From Rhodocyclaceae bacterium (lineage in GTDB: Bacteria > Pseudomonadota > Gammaproteobacteria > Burkholderiales > Rhodocyclaceae), in assembly GCA_016791115.1 (NCBI GenBank), contig JAEUNL010000054.1, positions 1 through 64,000 of the forward strand: DNA of 64,000 nucleotides. The letters run 5' to 3'. Below the pieces are notes generated by a model. The model worked only from the letters and a program-made list of their open reading frames with translations, had not been told where the DNA came from and searched no databases. Position 1 is the stretch's first letter. Each line of letters begins with the position of its first letter. Made by a program: the position numbers and the translations under genes. Shown here one piece after another: positions 1-10,882 of the stretch.

Positions 1-155
1 TCAATCGACTCACGAATCCCGCGCTTGACCCGTTCGGCAAGATTCCGGAGTTCAAGTACTGTGCGGTACGCGTGATCAAAGGCGGAAAGCCGACCGACCT
101 GTCGAGCTATGGCGGCGGGCAGGCGCGCCATCCGAATCCGCTCGCGCATGCCTGA
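1..155 (+). CDS. 3' end of an unidentified protein-coding gene
   Basis: A reading frame enters from the left edge and ends with TGA at 153-155. About 50 C-terminal residues are visible, rich in Pro, Gly and Lys, including FGKIPEFKYCAVRVIKGG and ending in HPNPLAHA. Codon use is GC-rich like the rest of the window, and a good intrinsic terminator follows at 187-215, so this is very likely a real gene end. I do not recognise the family from this fragment. No transmembrane stretch or catalytic motif can be called. Confidence 0.6.
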   Translation, partial: NRLTNPALDPFGKIPEFKYCAVRVIKGGKPTDLSSYGGGQARHPNPLAHA

Positions 156-186
156 CCGATAGCGCCTGCGAAGGGGGCGTCGAAAT

Positions 187-215
187 GGCCGTGCGGCGAC
201 GCACGGCCGTTTTGT
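187..215 (+). terminator. Intrinsic terminator after the first partial gene
   Basis: A perfect 9-bp GC-rich stem (187-195 with 200-208, GGCCGTGCG against CGCACGGCC) closes on a GCGA loop and is followed by GTTTTGTTT. It lies 32 bases after the stop of the partial gene. The rest of 216-315 shows no gene. Confidence 0.8.
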
Positions 216-315
216 TTCTGCGACAGGACTTTCGTGGAAGGGTGCAGGTCAGGACTTATTTCACGAACGACCTCAACTTGGCGCCGAGCGGTCCGTCAAC
301 ACAAGCTGCAGAAAT

Positions 316-340
316 GCAAAAGGGCCGCAAAATGCGACCC
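316..340 (-). terminator. Terminator of tRNA-Asn
   Basis: Read on the minus strand, a 7-bp stem (340-334 with 328-322) surrounds an ATTTT loop and is followed by a run of Ts (complement of the A run at 318-321). It begins about 10 nt after the CCA end of the tRNA, as expected for a single-tRNA transcript. Confidence 0.65.
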
Positions 341-350
341 TTGAAGCACT

Positions 351-426
351 TGGCTCCCCGACCTGGGCTCGAACCAGGGACCTACGGATTAACAGTCCGG
401 CGCTCTACCGACTGAGCTATCGGGGA
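351..426 (-). tRNA. tRNA-Asn (anticodon GTT)
   Basis: The minus strand folds into a standard cloverleaf of 76 nt. The acceptor TCCCCGA pairs with TCGGGGA, the D-arm is AGCTC-N-GAGC, the anticodon loop CTGTTAA has GTT at 393-391, and the T-arm carries GGTTCGAGCC. The discriminator is G and CCA is encoded at 353-351. The position, promoter at 442-470 and terminator at 316-340 indicate a monocistronic tRNA gene. Confidence 0.95.
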
Positions 427-441
427 ATCGGTGAGGCGCGA

Positions 442-470
442 ATGTTAGACAACTCGCAGGGCTGCGTCAA
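442..470 (-). promoter_or_regulatory. Sigma-70 promoter of tRNA-Asn
   Basis: On the minus strand, TTGACG (470-465) and TAACAT (447-442) are separated by exactly 17 nt. The predicted start lies about 10 nt upstream of the mature 5' end at 426. The boxes differ from consensus at one and two positions respectively. Confidence 0.75.
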
Positions 471-520
471 GCCGGATTGCCGCCAAACCCAAACACAACG
501 GAATCGCGCACAATATCGTC

Positions 521-2401
521 ATGAATGATGATCAGATCTACTGCAAGACACCCGAGGGAGAACGGGCGCTGTTGCAGCGGACCCGATTGGTCCAGCGCAA
601 TCTGCGCAATGTCCTGATTCTCGTGGACGGCGCGACGAATGTCGCCGAACTGACACGCAAGCTGGGTGACGGTGGCTTTCTGCGCGCATCGCTCGGGGAG
701 TTGGTGCGGGGTGGTTTCATCGAGACACTGGAGGAGCACCGCGTCAGACGGGGTCTCGAGGCCGCCAACGCCCCGGAGGGCGAGCCGAAGACCGTACCGG
801 TGCCCGATCCGGTACCGCCCAAGCCGATCGAGTTGCCACCCCAGGTCGACTCCGTCCTGCCCGAACATTCAGGCTGGCGTGTCGAGCCGAAGATCGACCT
901 CGACGATCTCGAGGACGAAATCGATGATTCCCCGGTTGCCGAGGCAGCGCCCGTCGTCGCGGCGCCGGCGCGCAGCGCGCCGTTCTGGAAACGGTGGTTT
1001 ACGATAAAGCCCCGCTCCGTTGAACGCGTAGTCGCACCAGCCGCCCCGGCGGCCGAGGAGTCTTTGGCGCCGTCGACCGTACCCAGGCCGCCCAGGAAGA
1101 TCCGGATCAAGAAGATCCGCCGCGGGCAGGATGCGCAGCCATTCAGATGGAAATCGCACTTGGCCCGTGCGCTGCTCGTGCTGCTGGTTGCGGCAGTAGT
1201 CGGTGTCGTACTGTTTCCATACGATCGGTACCGCGGCGAGGTGGAACGCAGGGCGTCGGCGTGGCTGGGGCAACCGGTCTCCATCGGCAGCATGCGTCTG
1301 GCGCTCTCGGCTGAGCCGGGCATCGTTCTGGAGCAGGTGCGAGTGGGCGCGTCGCCTGGCGTTGCAGTCGGGTCGCTGCGGGTCATACCCAATGTCACGA
1401 CCCTGGGCGGGCCGTCATGGAAACTGGGCACCGTGGTACTCGAGAGGCCGGTGATCGACCAGAACGCGATCCTCGCGCTCCTCGACGAACGCGGCACGCC
1501 GTCGGTCGATACGCTCCAGTTGCAGCGGGTTCGCGTAGAGCGCGCGACCGTGTCGATTTCGGGAATGTCGCTCGACGATGTGACGGGTGACATTCTCTTG
1601 ACGCCCGATGCCGGCATTTCCGAGATCCGTCTCAATGGCGGCAACGGCGCGGTAAGCGTGGTCGCAGTGCCGGAGGGCAAGCACGCGTTGAAGCTGACTC
1701 TCGGCAGTACGGCATGGCGCCTTCCGCTGGCCGGCGGCGTTCCGGTCGAGTCGATCGACGCCCAGGCTGTGCTGACGCGCGATGCGCTTCGCGCGGACAA
1801 GTTCGACCTGCGCGTGTTCGACGGTGTCATGTCGGGTTCTGCGACAGTGCAATGGGCGCAGCGGGTCGATTTGTCGATCCAGGGGAAGTTTGAACGTATC
1901 GGCTTACAGCGACTGTTCGCCATGGTCGAGCCTGCCGCGCGCATCCAGGGCACAGCGGGTGGCCGCCTGAGCCTGCGCGGAAATGGTGAAAGCTTCGCCG
2001 GCGCGTTGCGCGCGCTGTCCGGCAGCGGGCCGTTCAAGGTAGACAACGGCGTGTTCCAGGGTTTCGATCTCGTGGAAGCGGTACGCAACAGTCGCAGCGA
2101 AATCCCGGTGCGCGGGGGTGACATTCGACTGGAAGAGCTCGAAGGCAGCGTCAGCTTCGAGGGTGGCAAGTGGCGCCTGGGAGGCTTGCGTGGGCACTCT
2201 GGCGCTCTTGCGGCATTCGGACACCTGAACCAGGCGGGTGGCAAGCTGGAGGGCGCGATGGACGTGCAATTGCGCGGTTCAGCCAATCAGGTGAATGTGC
2301 CGGTTTCCATCTCCGGCACATTGTCCGATCCTGTTCTGAAGGGACGTCGAGGCGGTGGGACGTCAGCCGATGCCGCGGCACAGGAGCCACGAGCGCAGTG
2401 A
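521..2401 (+). CDS. Membrane-anchored AsmA-like protein with N-terminal regulatory-like domain
   Basis: A 626-residue protein. Residues about 1-75 form a compact helical domain (LLxRTRLVQRNLRNVLILVDG ... GxxLVRGGFIE) of the kind that resembles winged-helix modules. A Pro/Ala/Glu-rich linker follows (about 80-190), then a basic patch and a single transmembrane helix at about 216-233. From about 235 to the end there is a long beta-rich region typical of AsmA-type proteins, ending in the characteristic VSISGTLSDPVLKG. AsmA-like proteins are envelope proteins linked to outer-membrane assembly or lipid transfer. The topology suggests a cytoplasmic N-domain and a periplasmic AsmA region. No strong Shine-Dalgarno precedes the ATG. 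The gene stands alone between divergent tRNA-Asn and the convergent aminotransferase. The family call is fairly sure, the precise role unknown. Confidence 0.75.
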   Translation: MNDDQIYCKTPEGERALLQRTRLVQRNLRNVLILVDGATNVAELTRKLGDGGFLRASLGELVRGGFIETLEEHRVRRGLEAANAPEGEPKTVPVPDPVPPKPIELPPQVDSVLPEHSGWRVEPKIDLDDLEDEIDDSPVAEAAPVVAAPARSAPFWKRWFTIKPRSVERVVAPAAPAAEESLAPSTVPRPPRKIRIKKIRRGQDAQPFRWKSHLARALLVLLVAAVVGVVLFPYDRYRGEVERRASAWLGQPVSIGSMRLALSAEPGIVLEQVRVGASPGVAVGSLRVIPNVTTLGGPSWKLGTVVLERPVIDQNAILALLDERGTPSVDTLQLQRVRVERATVSISGMSLDDVTGDILLTPDAGISEIRLNGGNGAVSVVAVPEGKHALKLTLGSTAWRLPLAGGVPVESIDAQAVLTRDALRADKFDLRVFDGVMSGSATVQWAQRVDLSIQGKFERIGLQRLFAMVEPAARIQGTAGGRLSLRGNGESFAGALRALSGSGPFKVDNGVFQGFDLVEAVRNSRSEIPVRGGDIRLEELEGSVSFEGGKWRLGGLRGHSGALAAFGHLNQAGGKLEGAMDVQLRGSANQVNVPVSISGTLSDPVLKGRRGGGTSADAAAQEPRAQ

Positions 2402-2424
2402 TTGGTGAGCCAAGCAGGCAAAAA

Positions 2425-2450
2425 CGGGCGCCGCGGCGCCCGTTTCGTTT
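2425..2450. terminator. Bidirectional terminator between convergent genes
   Basis: A perfect 18-bp palindrome, cgggcgccg/cggcgcccg (2425-2442), is flanked by AAAA on the left and TTTCGTTT on the right. It can therefore end transcription of both the AsmA-like gene and the convergent aminotransferase. Confidence 0.8.
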
Positions 2451-2465
2451 GACGTCGGCTGGCGT

Positions 2466-3674
2466 TCAGCCTTTCAGCACGCTTGCAATCGCATTGGCCA
2501 CGTAGCCGATGTTCTTGGTGTTCAGCGCCGCCAGACAGATGCGGCCGGTCGACACCGCATAGATGCCGAACTCGTTTTTCAGCTTCTCAACCTGCGCTGC
2601 CGTCAGGCCGGTATAGGAGAACATGCCGCGCTGCTTGACCACGAACGAGAAGTCTTGTGTCACGCCTTCGGCCTTGATGGCATCTACCAGGCCAGTGCGC
2701 ATTGCGCGAATCCGGTCACGCATGCCGGCCAGTTCCTGTTCCCACGTTGCACGCAGCTCGGGCGAGGCGAGTACGCCGGAAACCAGCGCGCCGCCGTGCG
2801 TTGGTGGGTTCGAGTAGTTGGTGCGGATGACGCGCTTGAGCTGCGACATGACGCGCGCGGTCTCGTCCTTTCCGGCGGTAACGATCGACAGTGCGCCGAC
2901 GCGTTCGCCATAAAGTGAGAAGTTCTTCGAGAACGAACTGGAAGCAAAGAACTGCAGGCCGGAAGCGGAGAAGGCGCGTACCGCCACCGCGTCGGCCTCG
3001 ATGCCCTCGGCGAAGCCCTGATAGGCCATGTCGAGGAAAGGCACCAGGCCGCGCTCGCGGCACAGGTCGACGACTTCGCCCCACTGTGCGTCGGAAAGGT
3101 CGGCGCCGGTCGGGTTGTGGCAGCAGGCGTGCAGTACGACCACCGAGCCCGCGGGCATGGCCTTGAAGCTCTGCTTCATGCCCTCGAAATTGACGCCGCG
3201 CGTGGCCGCATCGTAGTAGGCGTAGTTTTCGACCTCGAAGCCGGCGGATTCGAACAGCGCACGGTGGTTTTCCCACGACGGATCGCTGATGTAAACCTTG
3301 GCCGACGGGTTCAGGCGCTTGAGGTAGTCGGCTCCGATCTTCAGCGCGCCGGTGCCGCCAAGCGCTTGGGCGGTCAGCACTTGGCCGTCGGCGATCAGGG
3401 CCGAATCCTTGCCGAACAGCAGGTTTTGTACCGCCTGGTTGTAGGCGGGGGCACCTTCGATCGGTTGGTAACCACGCGGCGGCGCAGCCTTGAGGCGCAC
3501 CTCTTCGGCGGACTTGACGGCGCCCAGTAGAGGAATCTTGCCATTGTCATCGAAGTACACGCCGACGCCGAGGTTCACCTTGGTGGTGCGGCTGTCGGCA
3601 TTGAAGGCTTCGTTCAGGCCAAGAATCGGGTCGCGCGGGGCCATTTCCACCGCGGCGAATATCGAAGAGGTCAT
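2466..3674 (-). CDS. Aspartate/aromatic amino acid aminotransferase (class I)
   Basis: A PLP-dependent transaminase of 402 residues starting MTSSIFAAVE. The frame is open 35 codons further upstream, but the ATG at 3674 is preceded by a CTGGAG ribosome site and matches the usual N-terminus (FAAVEMAPRDPILGLNEAF). Family landmarks are visible: VNLGVGVY near residue 35, the CHNPTGADL segment near 185 that binds PLP through Asn, DMAYQGF near 215, and the Schiff-base lysine K250 in SSSFSKNFSLYGERVG. It should transfer the amino group of aspartate, and perhaps of aromatic amino acids, to 2-oxoglutarate. AspC-like and TyrB-like substrate ranges cannot be separated by eye, so no symbol is given. It is divergent from uvrB. 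Confidence 0.93.
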   Translation of the reverse strand: MTSSIFAAVEMAPRDPILGLNEAFNADSRTTKVNLGVGVYFDDNGKIPLLGAVKSAEEVRLKAAPPRGYQPIEGAPAYNQAVQNLLFGKDSALIADGQVLTAQALGGTGALKIGADYLKRLNPSAKVYISDPSWENHRALFESAGFEVENYAYYDAATRGVNFEGMKQSFKAMPAGSVVVLHACCHNPTGADLSDAQWGEVVDLCRERGLVPFLDMAYQGFAEGIEADAVAVRAFSASGLQFFASSSFSKNFSLYGERVGALSIVTAGKDETARVMSQLKRVIRTNYSNPPTHGGALVSGVLASPELRATWEQELAGMRDRIRAMRTGLVDAIKAEGVTQDFSFVVKQRGMFSYTGLTAAQVEKLKNEFGIYAVSTGRICLAALNTKNIGYVANAIASVLKG

Positions 3675-3805
3675 GAATGCTCCAGGTTGCGGTCGTTGCG
3701 GCATCGGGACACGGTATGTCCGGTGCGGCGAATTGCGGAATAATGCCGGTTTGTCCTCGAATCCGGGTCGCGGATCCAAGCGATTGACGGACCGCGAATT
3801 TTATC

Positions 3806-5883
<2,078 letters not shown>

Positions 5884-5884
<1 letters not shown>

Positions 5885-6366
5885 TGGGCTTGCAGTCGAA
5901 AAAGCGCATCCTCCTGGTTTGCATGGGCAACATCTGCCGCTCGCCAACGGCAGAAGGTGTCCTGAAAAAAATAATAAAAAACAGTGGGCTGGAGATGTTT
6001 ATCGAAGTGGATTCTGCTGGGACGCACGGCTACCACGCGGGCGAACCGCCTGACCCGCGAGCGATCGCCGCGGCGGCAAAACGGGGCTACGACCTTAAAG
6101 GCTTGCGTGCCCGCAAGGTGCGCCGTGACGATTTCGCGCTGTTCGACCTCGTGCTGGCCATGGATCGCGAAAACGTTGCGAACCTGATGGAGCTTTGCCC
6201 GCCGGTGTACCACCCGCGCATCCAGCTATTTCTGCGTTACGGCCGAGACACCATGGAAGACGAGGTGCCCGATCCCTATTATGGCGGGCCGGCCGGGTTC
6301 GAAGCCGTGCTTGACATGGCCGAAGACGCAGCGCGCGGGCTGCTCGATCATCTGCGCGAGGTGTGA
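5884..6366 (+). CDS. Low-molecular-weight protein-tyrosine phosphatase
   Basis: A 160-residue protein with the LMW-PTP P-loop C13-MGNIC-R19-S near the N-terminus (LLVCMGNICRSPTAEG) and the general-acid aspartate in VPDPYYGG (D130). It should hydrolyse phosphotyrosine in the cytoplasm. In other bacteria such enzymes oppose tyrosine kinases of polysaccharide export, but no kinase is seen here. The ATG overlaps the uvrB stop (TGATG), which implies translational coupling. An intrinsic terminator at 6529-6552 ends the pair. The catalytic family is clear, the physiological substrate is not. Confidence 0.95.
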
Positions 6367-6393
6367 GGATTACCGGGCTTGCGCCCTGGAACC

Positions 6394-6419
6394 CGCATGG
6401 ACAGGCGTTTCTGGGCATG
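6394..6419 (+). repeat. Dispersed intergenic repeat, copy A (short)
   Basis: It begins CGCATGGACAGGCG and ends GGGCATG. This matches the ends of the 30-bp copies at 43928, 46546 and 61885, with about four bases missing in the middle. It lies in the gap between the convergent phosphatase and rne genes, which otherwise holds only the terminator. Confidence 0.45.
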
Positions 6420-6528
6420 GTTGCCCGCACGGCAAGCAACCACGGGCGTTCCAGGCCGGTATAGCTGGAGATGGCTGTTCGGTGCGCTTTTCCGGCCAGG
6501 TTGCTGAAGCACACCGGCGCGCGATGGA

Positions 6529-6552
6529 AAAGGGCCGGCAAGCCGGCCCTTT
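6529..6552. terminator. Bidirectional terminator between the phosphatase gene and rne
   Basis: An inverted repeat AAAGGGCCGGC / GCCGGCCCTTT (6529-6539 with 6542-6552). The A run on one side and T run on the other let it work for both convergent transcripts. Confidence 0.75.
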
Positions 6553-6575
6553 TGCCGCAGATCGCGCGTGCACTG

Positions 6576-9470
6576 CTATTTCTGGGTTTCCACCTGCTGC
6601 AACGGCGCGGCCTCGATCACAACCGGTGGGCGCGGCTTGCGGCCGAGTACCGGGGCCGGTGTTTCGGGCGCCGGCTGGGCGGCACGATCCGGATTGGTGG
6701 CAACCATCACCAGACCGCTTTCCTGCAGCGCCTGATCGAGATCGACCGCAACCGGCGCAACAGGTGACGCTACCGTGCGGTCCTGCAATGCGGCCGCAGC
6801 GGCTTCGATCATGCTGGCGCGTGGCGCCGGTGGCGTTGCTGGAACAGGTTCCGGCTTGGCCACGGCGGCGACCGGCTCTTCCGCCGCGTGCGGCGTCGGC
6901 TCGGAGGATTCGCTTTCCGTCACCGCTTCGGCGACCACAGGAAGAGGGGCTTCGGCTGCCGCTACCGACACGTCTGCGGACGACTTAACTTCGACCGGTT
7001 CGCTGACGGGCACGGGCGCAAGGGCCACGGTTTCTTCGATCAGCGCAGGCACCGACGACTCGACCAGCGGAGCGGAAACCGGCGCGCCGTTTGTCACTGG
7101 TTCGCCGGAAACAAGCGCCGGGGCTTCGCCAGATCCGATTTCTTCGGCAGCGATGCCTTCCGCGCCGGCAGCCGGTTGGCCGCCCGCACGATCGCCACGT
7201 TCCCCGCGTTCGCCGTTGCGCCTGCCACGCCGACCGCGCCGGCTGCGTTGACCGGCTTCCGTGCCCTCGGCCGCGGGTGCGCCGCTCGCGGGGGCGAGCA
7301 ATTCTCCCTGGGCGGGCGACGCGTTTTCGGGCAGTTGCGGCTGGCGTGGTTCGCGGGGTTCGCGCTGTTCCTTCGGTTCGCGCTGCTCGCGGGGCTCGCG
7401 CGGTTCTCTCGGTTCCCTCGGTTCGCGGGGTTCCTTGGGCTGGCGGCCTTGTTGGCGGCTGTTTTCACCGCGTTCCTGGCGTTCCGCGCGCTCAGCCCGA
7501 TCTCCGCGCTCGGGACGCGGCGGGCGCGGCGGGCGTTCGTTGCGCCCGGCTTCGCCGTCGGTGCGCGCCTGCGTTGCACGTTGGTCGCCGCGTTCCGGCC
7601 TTTCGCGGCGCTCGCCGCGCGCATTGCCGCGCTGGCCGCGGCGTTCGCCGCGCTCGGCACGCTGCGGTGCGCCCGTTGGCGCCGGCGCGACAGCGGCGGC
7701 GACCGCAGACTGTGCGTCGTTGGCCGCGGGTGCGGGTCGGCGGTTTCCACGGAACCAGCCGAAGATCTTGTCCATGATGCCAGCGCGCTCGACCACTGGC
7801 GCCGGGGCCGCTGCCTGAGCGGGTGCGGCGGCCGGTTGCGGCGCCGCGACGGGCGCAGGGCGGTCGGGCGTAATGCCCTTGACGGCTGCCTCCATGCGTT
7901 GCGGCCGATCTTCGGTCTGCGCGGAGGGCGGCTGGTAGGTCGGTTCGGATGGCGCATCCACCATCTTGTAGGACGGAACCGCGACATCTTCCTGATTGAG
8001 CTGGTCGTGGCGCAGGCGCGTCAGCTGGTAGGCCGGCGTTTCCATGTGCTGATTCGGAATCAGCAGCACATTCACCTTGTGGCGCATTTCGATGGTCTGG
8101 ATGTCGGCGCGCTTCTCGTTGAGCAGGAAGGTGGCGACGTCGACCGGGATCTGCACATGAACCGCGCCGGTGTTCTCCTTCATGGCCTCTTCTTCGAGGA
8201 TGCGCAGGATGTGCAGCGCGGCGGACTCGGTACTGCGGATGTGGCCGGTACCCGAGCAGCGCGGGCAGGGAATGTAGCTGGTTTCCGCGAGGGCCGGGCG
8301 CAGGCGCTGGCGCGACAGTTCCATGAGGCCGAAACGGCTGATCTTGCCGGTCTGCACGCGGGCGCGGTCGTGGTGCAGCGCGTCGCGCAGGCGGTTTTCG
8401 ACCTCGCGCTGGTTCTTGCTGCTTTCCATGTCGATGAAGTCGATGACGATCAGGCCGCCCAGGTCGCGCAGGCGCAACTGGCGGGCGATTTCGTCGGCTG
8501 CCTCGCAGTTGGTGCGCAGCGCGGTTTCCTCGATGTCGGCACCGCGGGTGGCGCGACCGGAGTTCACGTCGATAGCGACCAGCGCTTCGGTATGGTCGAT
8601 CACCACGGCGCCGCCCGAGGGCAGGTCGACCTGGCGGCCGAAGGCAGTTTCGATCTGGTGTTCGATCTGGAAACGGGAGAACAGCGGCACGTCGTCGCGG
8701 TAGCGCTTGACCCGATTGACGTTGGTCGGCATCACGTGCGCCATGAACTGCTGCGCCTGCTCGAACACGTCGTCGGTGTCGATGAGGATTTCGCCGATGT
8801 CGGGCTGGAAGTAGTCGCGGATCGCGCGGATCACCAAGCTGCCTTCCTGGTAGATCAGGAAGGCGCCGTCCTGAGCCTGCGCGGCGCCTTCGATGGCACG
8901 CCACAACTGGAGCAGGTAGTTCAAATCCCACTGCAGTTCTTCGGCGGTGCGGCCGATGCCGGCGGTGCGGGCAATCAGGCTCATGCCTTGCGGCACTTCG
9001 AGCTGGTCCATCGCCTCGCGCAGTTCCGCGCGCTCGTCGCCCTCGACGCGGCGCGACACGCCGCCGCCGCGCGGGTTGTTCGGCATCAAAACCAGATAAC
9101 GGCCGGCGAGCGAGATGAAGGTGGTGAGGGCCGCGCCCTTGTTGCCGCGCTCGTCCTTCTCGACCTGGACGATCAGTTCCTGACCTTCGCGCAGTGCGTC
9201 ACGGATTGTCGCCTTGGAGGGCTCGACGCCGTCGCGAAAATACGCCCGGGAGACTTCCTTGAAAGGCAGGAAGCCGTGCCGCTCCGCACCGTAATCGACG
9301 AACGCCGCTTCGAGGCTGGGCTCGATGCGGGTGATGACGGCCTTGTAGATGTTGCTCTTGCGTTGTTCCTTGGCGGCAGACTCGATATCGAGGTCGATCA
9401 GTTTCTGACCATCCACGATCGCGACGCGCAATTCCTCTGCCTGCGTCGCATTGAACAGCATGCGCTTCAT
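6576..9470 (-). CDS. rne: Ribonuclease E
   Basis: A 964-residue endoribonuclease. The N-terminal half is canonical: RNase H-like/S1 start [11 protein letters not shown]1 domain near 35-120, 5'-sensor region, and DNase-like catalytic core with D301 ([13 protein letters not shown]) and an aspartate near 344 (IVIDFIDM). The zinc-link C402-P-R-C405 joins the tetramer. The C-terminal half (about 510-964) is low-complexity and disordered: Arg/Glu-rich blocks including a PRE/QRE/KE tandem repeat, then an Ala/Pro/Val/Glu-rich tail. That is typical of the RNA-binding and degradosome scaffold, though no particular partner site can be named. It initiates mRNA decay and processes rRNA and tRNA. The long upstream region (9471-9904) leaves room for an autoregulatory leader. 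Confidence 0.97.
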   Translation of the reverse strand: MKRMLFNATQAEELRVAIVDGQKLIDLDIESAAKEQRKSNIYKAVITRIEPSLEAAFVDYGAERHGFLPFKEVSRAYFRDGVEPSKATIRDALREGQELIVQVEKDERGNKGAALTTFISLAGRYLVLMPNNPRGGGVSRRVEGDERAELREAMDQLEVPQGMSLIARTAGIGRTAEELQWDLNYLLQLWRAIEGAAQAQDGAFLIYQEGSLVIRAIRDYFQPDIGEILIDTDDVFEQAQQFMAHVMPTNVNRVKRYRDDVPLFSRFQIEHQIETAFGRQVDLPSGGAVVIDHTEALVAIDVNSGRATRGADIEETALRTNCEAADEIARQLRLRDLGGLIVIDFIDMESSKNQREVENRLRDALHHDRARVQTGKISRFGLMELSRQRLRPALAETSYIPCPRCSGTGHIRSTESAALHILRILEEEAMKENTGAVHVQIPVDVATFLLNEKRADIQTIEMRHKVNVLLIPNQHMETPAYQLTRLRHDQLNQEDVAVPSYKMVDAPSEPTYQPPSAQTEDRPQRMEAAVKGITPDRPAPVAAPQPAAAPAQAAAPAPVVERAGIMDKIFGWFRGNRRPAPAANDAQSAVAAAVAPAPTGAPQRAERGERRGQRGNARGERRERPERGDQRATQARTDGEAGRNERPPRPPRPERGDRAERAERQERGENSRQQGRQPKEPREPREPREPREPREQREPKEQREPREPRQPQLPENASPAQGELLAPASGAPAAEGTEAGQRSRRGRRGRRNGERGERGDRAGGQPAAGAEGIAAEEIGSGEAPALVSGEPVTNGAPVSAPLVESSVPALIEETVALAPVPVSEPVEVKSSADVSVAAAEAPLPVVAEAVTESESSEPTPHAAEEPVAAVAKPEPVPATPPAPRASMIEAAAAALQDRTVASPVAPVAVDLDQALQESGLVMVATNPDRAAQPAPETPAPVLGRKPRPPVVIEAAPLQQVETQK
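7340..7450 (-). repeat. Coding tandem repeat (PRE units) in RNase E
   Basis: The rne coding strand holds about ten degenerate 9-bp units encoding PRE, QRE or PKE triplets in a row. It is an in-frame microsatellite-like expansion inside the disordered C-terminal half, so length changes would keep the frame. Confidence 0.8.
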
Positions 9471-9904
9471 TGTTTTAATCTCCCGCGCGCAACCTGTGGC
9501 GGGGACAAACCGCGCATCCGTCGGGGCGACGGGAATCAGTTTGGTCGGTAATTGGTCATCAGACTGGTCATCAGACGTTGATTTCGCAAACTAATTGCAA
9601 GGTTTGTCCGTAGCGGATCCTGAAGCCGGCAAAGCGTGCATCGGGTTTCAGGATCAGGCGTTCAGCGTGTCGGTGCGCGCGTCAAATAAGAGTTGCGGAT
9701 AAATGGACTAAGATCGCGGGTTTTGGACCGCGAGTCACGACTTACGACTTGTGAAATACGACTTGATGTTGCTTATTGATGCTTTTCCCGGAGAGCCGCG
9801 AGCGCGAAACAATCGGCTCGTTTCCGCCACCCCAGCGACGTCGCATCGGAGCATCGCGGGGCGGGCAGTCTGAGCAGGCCGTCCGGCGCCGAGTATATTT
9901 CAAA
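9471..9904. promoter_or_regulatory. Divergent rne/rluC control region with hairpin and short repeats
   Basis: These 434 bases carry no convincing gene. They hold a 12-bp direct repeat TGGTCATCAGAC twice in tandem near 9554-9577, and a 12-bp stem (9616-9627 GATCCTGAAGCC with 9644-9655 GGTTTCAGGATC, one G-T pair). ACGACTT repeats three times at about 9738-9762. The stem lies about 150 nt upstream of rne. In Escherichia coli the rne leader hairpin mediates autoregulation, so an equivalent role is possible but inferred. rluC also has open codons upstream to 9776, judged non-coding. Confidence 0.5.
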
Positions 9905-10882
9905 ATGAAGACGTTAAGCAAAGCCCCTTCTGTCGTGCGTGAAGTCATTGGCGAGGAGCAGGCTGGCCAGCGCATCGACAATTTCCTGTTGCGGGTGTGC
10001 AAGGGCGTCCCGAAAAGCCATGTTTATCGTATCTTGCGTAGTGGCGAGGTCAGGGCCAACGGCAAGCGCATCGATCCTTCCTATCGGCTGGCGCTCGGGG
10101 ACGAGATCCGCATTCCGCCAATCCGGCTCTCGGCGAGTGTTGTCGAGCCGCCAGCGGTACCGGTGGGCAAGACTTTCCCGGTCATTTTCGAAGATGATGC
10201 ACTGATTGCGCTCGACAAACCGGCCGGTACGGCGGTTCACGGCGGCAGTGGAGTGAGTTTCGGGGTCATCGAACAATTGCGTCGCCAGCGGCCGCAGGCA
10301 CGATTTCTCGAACTCGCACACCGACTCGACAGGGAAACGTCCGGACTTTTGCTGATCGGAAAGAAACGATCGTCTCTCAATGCGTTGCATGACATGTTCC
10401 GCAGCGGGACGATCCGCAAGACTTACCTGACGCTGGTTTCCGGGCGATGGATGAACCCGCTTCAGCACGTCCGGCTCGGATTGACGAAGTACCTGACCGA
10501 CGATGGAGAGCGACGTGTTTCCGTTGACCAGGAGGGCAAGCCGTCGCATTCGATCGTGCGGCTTCGTCGTCGCTGGGAAAATTTCAGCCTGCTCGAAGTC
10601 GAACTTCGCACTGGTCGCACGCATCAGATTCGCGTTCATCTGAGCCATCTGGGCTTTCCGCTCGCGGGCGACGACAAGTATGGCGATTTTGTGTTGAACA
10701 AGGATCTGATGAAACTGGGGCTGAAACGGATGTTTCTGCACGCAGCCTGGCTCGAAATGCCGCATCCGGCGACCGGCGCGCCTCTGGCACTGGCATCACC
10801 CCTGCCGGACGACTTGGCGCGGTTCGTTGCGCGGGTCGGGGAGAACGAGCGATGCGATTTCGAGGTCACCGATGGCGACTAA
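9905..10882 (+). CDS. rluC: 23S rRNA pseudouridine synthase RluC
   Basis: A 325-residue RluA-family enzyme. Residues about 18-75 form an S4 RNA-binding domain (AGQRIDNFLLRVCKGVPKSHVYRILRSGEVRANGKR). The catalytic domain follows with the signature AHRLDRETSGLLL, whose D142 is the nucleophile, and later RTGRTHQIRVHLSHLGFPLAGDDKYG. It should convert uridines 955, 2504 and 2580 (E. coli numbering) of 23S rRNA to pseudouridine. The ATG at 9905 is chosen because homology begins there, although the frame stays open upstream. rne and rluC are also divergent neighbours in E. coli. The stop overlaps the next gene. Confidence 0.93.
   Translation: MKTLSKAPSVVREVIGEEQAGQRIDNFLLRVCKGVPKSHVYRILRSGEVRANGKRIDPSYRLALGDEIRIPPIRLSASVVEPPAVPVGKTFPVIFEDDALIALDKPAGTAVHGGSGVSFGVIEQLRRQRPQARFLELAHRLDRETSGLLLIGKKRSSLNALHDMFRSGTIRKTYLTLVSGRWMNPLQHVRLGLTKYLTDDGERRVSVDQEGKPSHSIVRLRRRWENFSLLEVELRTGRTHQIRVHLSHLGFPLAGDDKYGDFVLNKDLMKLGLKRMFLHAAWLEMPHPATGAPLALASPLPDDLARFVARVGENERCDFEVTDGD

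Noticed and set aside
185-415. A short frame running through the terminator and tRNA-Asn
   Set aside because: It covers the intrinsic terminator and the tRNA on the other strand, and has no ribosome site.
6888-9551. An 887-codon open frame antisense to rne
   Set aside because: It mirrors RNase E in a GC-rich genome, shows no family motif and is low-complexity opposite the rne repeat. rne itself has every conserved residue.
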